From positions 1-5,055 of the forward strand of contig JAFZAR010000324.1 of the NCBI GenBank assembly GCA_017557085.1: a stretch of 5,055 bases of DNA. Reading direction: 5' to 3'. Within the stretch, counting starts at the first letter, position 1, and every line of letters begins with the position of its first letter. The notes below the pieces were generated by a model. The model was not told the DNA's origin, searched no databases, and saw nothing but the letters and a program-made list of their open reading frames with translations. The position numbers were made by a program, and so were the translations under genes. This document shows, piece after piece, positions 1 to 5,055 of this stretch. This stretch comes from Verrucomicrobiota bacterium. GTDB lineage: Bacteria > Verrucomicrobiota > Verrucomicrobiia > Limisphaerales > UBA1412.

Positions 1-2464
1 CTACAGCTCGGATGTTGATGTCATTTTTGTCTATTCGGAGGAAGGGTTCGTTTTCAAAGAAACACCCGAACCCGGTGATATTCCCGGCAGTCACTCCCTG
101 AACAATCACCAGTTTTTCACCCGGCTGGCCGAAAGCATCATCTCGGAAGTCAGCAAATCCACTCGTGAAGGCTGGCTCTACCGCATAGATCTGCGCCTGA
201 GACCTGAAGGCAGCGGCGGTCCGCTGGTGCGCTCCCTGGAAAGCTATGAGAATTACTACGCGCAATGGGGCCGCACATGGGAACGCATGATGCTGATCAA
301 GGCGCGTTATGTGGCCGGCTCTTCCAGTCTGGCCGCGGATTTCATCGATATGATCCATCCTTTCCGCTATCCGCGCAATATCAGCGAACAGGTGCCGGGA
401 GAAGTGGCAGAGATGAAGGACAGGATCGAAAAAGAAGTCGTCAAATCTGGCGAGCTCCAGCGGAATGTCAAACTGGGACAAGGCGGCATCCGTGAGATCG
501 AATTCATTGTCCAGACCATCCAAGTGCTTCATGCCGGAAGAATGCCTTATCTTCAAGGCGGTCAAACCCTTCCCTTGCTGGAAAAACTGGCCGTTTACGG
601 TCAGCTGCCCACATCGGATTCTCTGCTGCTGATCAAGGCTTACCGTTTTTACCGCGATGTGGAACACCGTCTGCAAATAGAAGAAAACCAGCAGACCCAT
701 ACTCTGCCGCAAAGCCCTGAACGGCGCCACCGTCTGGCTCTGCTGACAGGCTTCAAGAGCACGGAGGAATTCGACAAACAATGCGAACAGTTCCAAAAGG
801 AAGTCCGCCGTGTGTTCGAGAAGGTCATCCACTCCGAAAATACCGCCGATTATCAACTGGACGATCCCGACCACAACGCTTCTCAAAACATCTCCCTGAC
901 TCTGCCGCCGGATTTCGACGACTACGAAGGAGAATGGAAAGACCTGCTGGTGCGCATCGGATTCAAAACGCCGGAGGTAGCTTACAAACTGATCCGCACC
1001 TTTGTGATGGGACCCGGTTACGTCCATGTGTCCAAGCGCACTGTGGAATTAGGCTGGAAACTGCTGCCACGCATCTTCCAGCTCTGTCCGTCGGAACAGG
1101 GCATCCGTCTGCTGCTGGAGCAGCCCGGCTTTCAAGTCAATATGCGGGGACGCCGCGCGGTGCGTATTTTCTCGGATCCGGATCGTGTTCTGGCGCGTCT
1201 GGACAGTTTCATCCAAAACTACGGCGGTCGTCAGGGGTTGTATGAAAACTGGTTTTCATCCCCTTTCACACTGGACCTGCTGCTGCTGTTGTTCGACCGC
1301 TCCGAGTATCTGGCCGAGATCGCTATCAAAACACCCAGTCTCTTCGAGGAGATCATGGATGACGGACAGATCCGTCGCTCTAAAGACGAAAAGGAGATCC
1401 TGCGTGACCTGGAATACGGTCTGGAGGACGCAGATCAGCACCAGTGGATCCGGCTGTACCATCGCGCGGAGCTGATGCGCATCGCCCTGCGCGACCTGAT
1501 GGGACTGACTGATTTTACCCAGAACCAGGCTGAGATCAACTCCCTGGGCGATGCCTGCATCCAGTACGCGCTGAAGGTCGTCATGAAGAAATTCCGCTTG
1601 AAGAAACCGCCCTTTGCCGTCATCGGGATGGGAAAATTCGGCGGACGGGAACTGACCTACGGCAGCGATCTGGATATCATGTTCGTCTGTCCGGCTCGCT
1701 GGAAAGGCACTACCAAAGTCCAGAAAATGGGCTTCATGCTGACCAATCTGCTGAGTATGAAAACCGCTCTGGGCAGTGCTTACAAGACCGATTCCCGTCT
1801 GAGACCCGACGGCGAGAAAGGCATTCTGGTCAATACCCTCACCCGTTATGAGCGCTATTACCGGAACCGGGCGCAGCTCTGGGAGATACAAAGTCTGACC
1901 CGCGCACGCGTCGTATGCGGCGATGTGGAGACCGGCTTCCAGTTCATGGATATGGCGCGCAATATGACCAACTTCACCATCCCTCGCCGTAAAGTGAGCG
2001 CTTACCGGGATGACTGGAAAAACACTATCCTGCAAATGCGCCTGAAGGTGGAAAAAGAACGCACCCCCTACGGGAAAGATCATCTGGCCTTCAAAACCGG
2101 CACAGGCGGTCTGATGGATGTGGAATTCCTGGCGCAAATGCTCAATATGGAATACGGCTGGTTCCAGCCCAACACACGCAAAGCCCTGCGGCTGGCGGCC
2201 AGTCAGGACTATCTGAACGGTGACGATGCCCAAACGCTCATCGAGAACTTCGACAATCTGATGTATCTGGAAAAAGTGCTGCGCCGCTGGAGCTATGAAG
2301 GTGAATCCGTTCTGCCCGACACAGACGCGCCCCTGTTGCGTGTGGCTATCCGCTGCGGCTTCAATAACATCGAAGCCTTTCTGAATGCCGTCCGCAAATG
2401 GAGAACGGACATCCGCGAAGTTTACTCACGGCTGACCGGTTCAAATAGCGGTGAGCCGGTCTGA
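1..2464 (+). CDS. glnE: Bifunctional glutamine synthetase adenylyltransferase/adenylyl-removing enzyme, 5'-truncated by window edge
   Basis: GlnE attaches AMP to, and removes it from, a tyrosine of glutamine synthetase in the cytoplasm, under PII control, matching GlnA activity to nitrogen supply. The first complete codon is at 2, giving 820 visible residues before TGA 2462-2464. Family members are about 950 residues, so roughly the first 150-170 are missing. The fragment opens inside the first nucleotidyltransferase (adenylyl-removing) domain with YSSDVDVIF (acidic pair at visible residues 4 and 6), then RIDLRLRPEGSGG (61-73) and GGIREIEF (161-168). The second (adenylylating) domain repeats the same plan: GKFGGRELTYGSDLDIMF (544-561, acidic pair 556 and 558), RLRPDGEKG (599-607) and GTGGLMDVEF (700-709). 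Both metal-binding Asp pairs are intact and there is no frameshift. The GTG at 227 is only an internal codon, because the reading frame is open and conserved to the left edge. The gene converges on the HU gene. Confidence 0.97.
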   Translation, partial: YSSDVDVIFVYSEEGFVFKETPEPGDIPGSHSLNNHQFFTRLAESIISEVSKSTREGWLYRIDLRLRPEGSGGPLVRSLESYENYYAQWGRTWERMMLIKARYVAGSSSLAADFIDMIHPFRYPRNISEQVPGEVAEMKDRIEKEVVKSGELQRNVKLGQGGIREIEFIVQTIQVLHAGRMPYLQGGQTLPLLEKLAVYGQLPTSDSLLLIKAYRFYRDVEHRLQIEENQQTHTLPQSPERRHRLALLTGFKSTEEFDKQCEQFQKEVRRVFEKVIHSENTADYQLDDPDHNASQNISLTLPPDFDDYEGEWKDLLVRIGFKTPEVAYKLIRTFVMGPGYVHVSKRTVELGWKLLPRIFQLCPSEQGIRLLLEQPGFQVNMRGRRAVRIFSDPDRVLARLDSFIQNYGGRQGLYENWFSSPFTLDLLLLLFDRSEYLAEIAIKTPSLFEEIMDDGQIRRSKDEKEILRDLEYGLEDADQHQWIRLYHRAELMRIALRDLMGLTDFTQNQAEINSLGDACIQYALKVVMKKFRLKKPPFAVIGMGKFGGRELTYGSDLDIMFVCPARWKGTTKVQKMGFMLTNLLSMKTALGSAYKTDSRLRPDGEKGILVNTLTRYERYYRNRAQLWEIQSLTRARVVCGDVETGFQFMDMARNMTNFTIPRRKVSAYRDDWKNTILQMRLKVEKERTPYGKDHLAFKTGTGGLMDVEFLAQMLNMEYGWFQPNTRKALRLAASQDYLNGDDAQTLIENFDNLMYLEKVLRRWSYEGESVLPDTDAPLLRVAIRCGFNNIEAFLNAVRKWRTDIREVYSRLTGSNSGEPV

Positions 2465-2493
2465 TCCTCTCTTCTTCCCGAAAACAAAGAATG

Positions 2494-2518
2494 AAAAAGC
2501 GTCCTTAAAAAAGGACGC
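2494..2518 (-). terminator. Rho-independent terminator of the HU gene, possibly serving glnE as well
   Basis: A perfect 8-bp stem (GCGTCCTT, 2499-2506, with AAGGACGC, 2511-2518) encloses a 4-nt loop. Read on the minus strand it is followed at once by five T residues (2498-2494), the classic form, and it lies 29 bp past the HU stop codon. On the plus strand it lies 35 bp past the glnE stop, and a looser T-run (2527-2531) follows after a few other bases. It therefore probably works in both directions, but more strongly for the minus strand. Confidence 0.88.
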
Positions 2519-2547
2519 CTGCTAAATTTTTATCTTATAGGATCACT

Positions 2548-2991
2548 CTATTTCTTTGCAGCCTTCGGCGGGATGATGGCATCCTTGGCCGCTTTGGCAA
2601 ATCTGAACTTGAGGACCTTGCGGGCGGGCACCTTAACAGGCTCTCCTGTTTGAGGATTACGGCAAACACGAGCACTGCGGTTCTGGACCACAACTTTACC
2701 AATTCCAGGCAGAGTGAAGCCGTTCTTGGCATTCTTGTAAGTCAATTCGGTGATCAGGTCGAGGACTTCCGCAACTTTCTTCTTCTGCAGTTCAGTCTTC
2801 TCCGCAATACCGGCAATGATCTGTGTCTTGGTCAAAACCGCGCTTTTGGCGGCGGCAGCTTTCGGAGCCGGAGCTTTTACGGCCTTGGCCGGTTTTGCTG
2901 CTGGTTTTGTCGCTACTTTTGCTGTTTTAGCTGGTTTAGCTGTTTTCGCCGCTTTGGCGGCCTTCGCTGGTTTCTTTTCTGCTTTAGCCAT
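2548..2991 (-). CDS. hup: HU-family nucleoid DNA-binding protein with histone-H1-like Lys/Ala/Pro-rich N-terminal tail
   Basis: The protein has 147 residues against about 90 for a standard HU. Residues 2-50 form a low-complexity tail with 15 Lys, about 21 Ala and 6 Pro. Residues 51-140 are the HU fold: the helical dimerisation part (TKTQIIAGIAEKTELQKKKV), then FTLPGIGKVVV, then the DNA-gripping beta-arm with RNPQTGEPVKVPARK (111-125), including the proline (113) that inserts between base pairs in this family. A short basic end (PPKAAKK) follows. The Gly normally before RNP is Cys110. HU dimers bend and compact DNA in the nucleoid; the tail should add non-specific phosphate-neutralising contacts, as argued for tailed HU proteins and H1-like proteins of other bacteria. 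ATG 2991 is preceded by a purine-rich GAAAGAGA that can act as a weak ribosome-binding site. A dedicated promoter and a terminator flank the gene, so it is probably also transcribed alone, strongly, besides any read-through from yggS. Confidence 0.95.
   Translation of the reverse strand: MAKAEKKPAKAAKAAKTAKPAKTAKVATKPAAKPAKAVKAPAPKAAAAKSAVLTKTQIIAGIAEKTELQKKKVAEVLDLITELTYKNAKNGFTLPGIGKVVVQNRSARVCRNPQTGEPVKVPARKVLKFRFAKAAKDAIIPPKAAKK
2842..2988 (-). repeat. Low-complexity segment coding the Lys/Ala/Pro-rich tail of HU
   Basis: This stretch encodes residues 2-50 of the HU-like protein. Lysines fall at residues 7, 10, 13, 16, 19, 22 and 25, exactly every third position, and again at 33, 36 and 39. 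The unit is degenerate (K-A/T/P-A). At DNA level, near-repeats such as GCTGTTTTAGCTGG and its neighbours (about 2923-2950 on the plus strand) are visible, so the length could vary between strains by slippage. Confidence 0.8.
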
Positions 2992-3002
2992 ATCTCTTTC
3001 TG

Positions 3003-3016
3003 CGTTAAGGTTAACG
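3003..3016. promoter_or_regulatory. Perfect DNA dyad in the HU leader
   Basis: CGTTAA and TTAACG are exact inverted repeats separated by GG. The dyad lies 12 bp upstream of the HU start codon, just ahead of the ribosome-binding region, and inside the predicted untranslated leader. The 2-nt spacer is too short for an RNA hairpin loop without opening base pairs, so a dimeric protein operator is the likelier role, if it has one. A 6-bp arm is short enough to arise by chance. Confidence 0.3.
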
Positions 3017-3041
3017 TTGCTACACGAGAACGTCGTTTCTT

Positions 3042-3069
3042 TCTATACGATTTTCAAAAGTTTTTTCAA
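3042..3069 (-). promoter_or_regulatory. Likely sigma70-type promoter of the HU gene
   Basis: On the minus strand, TTGAAA (3069-3064) serves as -35 and TATAGA (3047-3042) as -10, with a 16-bp spacer. The -35 is good (5 of 6). The -10 keeps TATA but lacks the usual final T. Transcription would start near 3035, giving a leader of about 44 nt. Upstream A-tracts resemble an UP element that would strengthen it. The 122-bp gap after yggS, in an otherwise compact cluster, also argues for a promoter here. Confidence 0.5.
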
Positions 3070-3115
3070 GTAAAAATTTTAATTTTTTTTGATTTTTTTC
3101 ATTTTTCCTTGTTTT
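3061..3115. promoter_or_regulatory. Phased A/T-tracts, predicted curved DNA upstream of the HU promoter
   Basis: Six A/T-tracts follow one another: T6 (3061-3066), A5T4 (3072-3080), T8 (3083-3090), T7 (3093-3099), T5 (3102-3106) and T4 (3112-3115). Their centres are about 8 to 12.5 bp apart, close to one helical turn, which is the arrangement known to give intrinsic curvature. The first tract overlaps the predicted -35 hexamer and the last overlaps the yggS stop codon. No GC-rich stem is present, so this is not a terminator for yggS. Confidence 0.6.
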
Positions 3116-3806
3116 AGAGGCCTTTTTTGGGTCTCGCACCGAAAATAGCCGTACCTATACGCACTAATGTGGATCCCTCCTCGATCGCCACTTCAAAGTC
3201 ATCGCTCATCCCCATGCTCAATACCGGCAGCGGCGCTCCCAGCTGATCTTCGCACTGCTTCTTCAAATCAGCCAGACGGCGGAACATGGGCCGTGTCTTT
3301 TCCGGATCGGCGGCCCAGGGCGGGATCGCCATCAGTCCATGGATTTCCAAACGACTCAGCGCGTTCAACCGCTCCAGATCGCCCAGAACATCCTGCGGCT
3401 TGTATCCAAACTTGGTCGCTTCGCCCGCGATATTCACCTCCAGCAGCACCGGCAGGCTCTTATATTGTTTCTCGGCCATGCGGTTCAGTTCCTCCGCCAG
3501 CGCGTAAGAATCCACACTCTGCACCATTTCAAAGCAATGAACAGCATCCCGGCATTTATTCGATTGCAGATGTCCGATGAGATGCCAGTGCAGCGCCGAA
3601 GGACACTGCGGGATCTTGAGCTTGCCTTCCTGGACACGGTTTTCCCCAAAAAGTGTGATCCCGGCTTCAGCCGCTTCGCATACCGCCTGCGCGGGATGGA
3701 ATTTGCTCACCGCCATCAGGCTGACTTCTGCGGGATCCCGGTGGGCGCGCTCGCAGGCCTGCCCGATCCTCTGACGGATAGATGCTATATTGGATTCGAT
3801 ACTCAT
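3114..3806 (-). CDS. yggS: YggS/PROSC-family pyridoxal phosphate homeostasis protein
   Basis: The protein has 230 residues, the usual length. It is a cytoplasmic single-domain alanine-racemase-like TIM barrel that binds PLP without known catalysis and keeps free PLP and amino-acid/keto-acid pools in balance. The PLP lysine is K35 in LMAVSKFHP (30-38). Other family motifs are FGENRVQE (53-60), HWHLIGHLQSNK (73-84), VNIAGEATKFG (124-134), HGLMAI (156-161) and the phosphate-binding end SMGMSDDFEVAI (197-208), followed by VRIGTAIFG (215-223). All key residues are present. ATG 3806 matches the family N-terminus, although no Shine-Dalgarno sequence is visible in the 23 bp separating it from the pyrE stop. 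The close spacing suggests co-transcription with pyrE. The stop is TAA (3116-3114). Confidence 0.96.
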   Translation of the reverse strand: MSIESNIASIRQRIGQACERAHRDPAEVSLMAVSKFHPAQAVCEAAEAGITLFGENRVQEGKLKIPQCPSALHWHLIGHLQSNKCRDAVHCFEMVQSVDSYALAEELNRMAEKQYKSLPVLLEVNIAGEATKFGYKPQDVLGDLERLNALSRLEIHGLMAIPPWAADPEKTRPMFRRLADLKKQCEDQLGAPLPVLSMGMSDDFEVAIEEGSTLVRIGTAIFGARPKKGL

Positions 3807-3829
3807 AGCGCAAAGCAGAAGCTGTGAAA

Positions 3830-4393
3830 CTAGCTGCCCGGATGCTCCGCCGGCAGTGCTTTCAGGTCTTCCGGCAGGTTAGTGGGTTCAAACGTCTCCA
3901 CATTCAGCTTCAGCAGACTATACAGCGGCATTCCCGGCGTGAACTTGCCATCCGAGCGATCCACCAGCATGGCTACACCCACCACTTCGCCGCCGAATTG
4001 TTTCACGATCTCGATCGTTTCGGCCACACGGCCGCCGCGGGTCACCACGTCTTCCACCACCAGCATGCGTTCTCCGGCAGCGATTTTGAATCCGCGTCTC
4101 AGCACCAGTTTTCCGTTTTCTTTCTCCGCGAAAATAAACCGGCATCCCAGCTGACGGGCCACTTCCTGACCGATCACCAGTCCGCCCATCGCCGGCGCGA
4201 TCACCGTGCGCACATTCAGCCCGCGCAGTTTTTCCGCCAGAGCCGCGCCCAGTTTCTCCACGATCGGCATCTCCTGCAAAGCCAGCGCGCATTGGAAGTA
4301 CTGACGGCTGTGCAGACCGCTGCGCAAAATAAAGTGTCCCTCCAGCAGAGCTTTTGTCTGCCTGAAAATGTCTAACGTCTCTTCGTTCGTCAT
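3830..4393 (-). CDS. pyrE: Orotate phosphoribosyltransferase
   Basis: PyrE joins orotate and PRPP to give OMP and pyrophosphate, the penultimate step of de novo UMP synthesis. The predicted protein has 187 residues, typical of the short form. Visible motifs are LLEGHFILRSGLHSRQYFQCA (16-36, N-terminal substrate region), AMGGLVIGQEVA (68-79), FAEKENGKLVLRRGF (88-102, catalytic loop) and the PRPP-binding MLVVEDVVTRGG (110-121) with the Glu-Asp pair at 114-115. Residue 119 is Arg where Thr or Ala is more usual. The frame stays open upstream to an ATG at 4501, but those 36 extra codons have no family counterpart and would run into the divergent promoter, so I chose ATG 4393, which gives the familiar MTNEETLDIFRQT start. 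No clear Shine-Dalgarno sequence precedes it. The gene heads a probable pyrE-yggS unit; its own promoter is not evident. Confidence 0.95.
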   Translation of the reverse strand: MTNEETLDIFRQTKALLEGHFILRSGLHSRQYFQCALALQEMPIVEKLGAALAEKLRGLNVRTVIAPAMGGLVIGQEVARQLGCRFIFAEKENGKLVLRRGFKIAAGERMLVVEDVVTRGGRVAETIEIVKQFGGEVVGVAMLVDRSDGKFTPGMPLYSLLKLNVETFEPTNLPEDLKALPAEHPGS

Positions 4394-4490
4394 ACGGATG
4401 AGATTATGCCACCGGCTCCCATAAAGGCAAACATTTCCTGCGATGCCTGAAATAAAGTTCTTTTTTTCAACAATATCTGCATTTATTGAC

Positions 4491-4519
4491 TTGATAATCA
4501 TTCAAATATCTGCTATATT
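4491..4519 (+). promoter_or_regulatory. Sigma70-type promoter of the SUMF1-domain gene
   Basis: TTGATA (4491-4496) and TATATT (4514-4519) each match the consensus in 5 of 6 positions and are separated by the ideal 17 bp. The surroundings are AT-rich. Transcription should start near 4526, leaving a leader of about 47 nt before ATG 4573. It sits in the 179-bp divergent gap with pyrE. Confidence 0.75.
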
Positions 4520-4524
4520 GTTTG

Positions 4525-4541
4525 TGCCGGTGTTATGCCGG
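4525..4541 (+). repeat. TGCCGG direct repeat at the predicted transcription start
   Basis: TGCCGG occurs at 4525-4530 and 4536-4541, 11 bp apart (about one helical turn). Because CCGG is self-complementary, the same bases could also form a weak 4-bp hairpin around a 7-nt loop at the 5' end of the mRNA. The position just at and after the predicted start suits an operator, but the repeats are short and may be chance. Confidence 0.3.
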
Positions 4542-4572
4542 AAGGTAAAGAATAATCATCATTTAAAAACTT

Positions 4573-5055
4573 ATGCAGTGGAATAAGAATATTATATTGG
4601 GTACTGCCGCGGCAGTATTGTTCTCAACCTCAACCCTTATGGCCGGTGACGCGCCTCTCATCATAAAACAGCCTGAGAGCCAGTTTATCCGGGTCGGCGA
4701 CAGTGCTACCTTCAGTGTCAAAGCCGTCACACCAAAACTGGAAACTCCCGTGGAAATGGTCTGGATCCAGCCCGGCACATTCTTTATGGGCAGCGATGAA
4801 GGTGAAGAGCACAGAGATTCCGACGAAGTTCGTCACCAAGTGACATTAACTGAAGGATTCTGGATGGCGAAATATGAGATCACAGAGGCACAGTATAAGA
4901 AAGTAATGGCAACATGCCCCAGCTCAAATGGCGATAATATGCCGGTATGCTACGTCAGCTGGGAAAACGCGATGACCTTTTGCGAATATCTGACAGATCA
5001 GGAAAAGAAAGCCGGCAGACTTCCTTCCGGCTATAAATATACCCTGCCAACAGAA
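4573..5055 (+). CDS. Exported SUMF1 (formylglycine-generating enzyme-like) domain protein, 3'-truncated by window edge
   Basis: 161 residues are visible and the frame is open at the right edge. Residues 1-24 form a Sec signal peptide: MQWNKN, a hydrophobic stretch (IILGTAAAVLF) and a likely cut after TLMA. Residues 28-51 (PLIIKQPESQFIRVGDSATFSVKA) look like the first strands of a bacterial Ig-like domain, but no Trp-containing core follows. From about 61 the SUMF1/FGE-sulfatase fold begins: EMVWIQPGTFFMGSDEGE (61-78), then GFWMAKYEITEAQYKKVM (95-112), MPVCYVSWENAMTFCEYL (123-140) and YTLPTE (156-161), where the family continues AEWEYA. Full domains need about 100 more residues, so the active-site cysteines that would decide between true formylglycine synthesis and a structural or binding role lie outside. 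ATG 4573 is fixed by an in-frame stop at 4564; no Shine-Dalgarno sequence is near, since GGAAGG (4540-4545) lies 27 nt away. It is transcribed away from pyrE from its own promoter. Confidence 0.88.
   Translation, partial: MQWNKNIILGTAAAVLFSTSTLMAGDAPLIIKQPESQFIRVGDSATFSVKAVTPKLETPVEMVWIQPGTFFMGSDEGEEHRDSDEVRHQVTLTEGFWMAKYEITEAQYKKVMATCPSSNGDNMPVCYVSWENAMTFCEYLTDQEKKAGRLPSGYKYTLPTE

Noticed and set aside
1256..2233. 325-codon open frame on the minus strand inside glnE
   Set aside because: It is fully antisense to conserved GlnE coding sequence, shows no recognisable domain, and is a by-product of the codon use of glnE.
2650..3117. Phe/Cys-rich plus-strand open frames across the HU gene
   Set aside because: They are the reverse reading of Lys/Ala-rich HU codons and have no family resemblance.
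3061..3120. T-rich run after yggS as a terminator
   Set aside because: On the minus strand, which carries yggS, it reads as A-runs, and there is no GC-rich stem.
3339..4375. Plus-strand open frames opposite yggS (3339-3827) and pyrE (3824-4375)
   Set aside because: Antisense shadows of two clearly conserved genes; the translations are His/Arg/Gln-rich without domains.
4430..4500. pyrE promoter on the minus strand (for example TTATCA, 16 bp, TATTGT)
   Set aside because: Only 4 of 6 matches in each hexamer within AT-rich sequence; not better than chance.
4394..4501. 36-codon N-terminal extension of pyrE to the ATG at 4501
   Set aside because: The extra residues have no counterpart in PyrE, and the segment overlaps the divergent promoter; the family N-terminus fits ATG 4393.
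4486..4519. TTGACT at 4486 as the -35 for the SUMF1 gene
   Set aside because: Its spacer to TATATT would be 22 bp; TTGATA at 4491 gives 17 bp.
4540..4545. GGAAGG as ribosome-binding site of the SUMF1 gene
   Set aside because: It is 27 nt from ATG 4573 and no in-frame start exists nearer, because TAA at 4564 blocks the frame.

Overview
The window holds five protein genes and has the look of a Gram-negative-type chromosome, most plausibly from the PVC superphylum (Lentisphaerota, Kiritimatiellota or Verrucomicrobiota). That placement is inferred from four things: an HU-family protein with a long Lys/Ala/Pro-rich N-terminal tail, an exported formylglycine-generating-enzyme-like (SUMF1) protein led by an Ig-like fragment, a short thermophile-type PyrE, and weak or absent Shine-Dalgarno sequences. 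It is not proven. Everything here is chromosomal; I see no mobile element, CRISPR array, tRNA or rRNA.

Layout. Positions 1-2464 (+) are the C-terminal 820 residues of GlnE, the two-headed adenylyltransferase/deadenylylase of glutamine synthetase; the start lies left of the window. It converges on a minus-strand cluster across an 83-bp gap that holds a strong intrinsic terminator. The minus-strand cluster reads, in transcription order, pyrE (orotate phosphoribosyltransferase, start 4393), yggS (PLP homeostasis protein, start 3806) and an HU-like nucleoid protein (start 2991). pyrE and yggS are 23 bp apart and probably co-transcribed. HU follows after 122 bp that contain its own likely promoter and a set of T-tracts spaced at about one helical turn, which predicts curved DNA. 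Divergent from pyrE, a good sigma70-type promoter at 4491-4519 (+) drives a secreted SUMF1-domain protein that starts at 4573 and runs off the right edge.

How the genes fit together. GlnE tunes nitrogen assimilation, PyrE makes OMP in pyrimidine synthesis and YggS buffers PLP; these are housekeeping functions with no obvious shared pathway. The two accessory-looking points are the histone-H1-like HU, in which seven lysines recur at exactly every third residue and whose promoter is preceded by phased A/T-tracts, and the exported SUMF1 protein, which has an incomplete Ig-like lead and two cysteines in an unusual place. I do not find evidence of an undescribed multi-gene system in this window.
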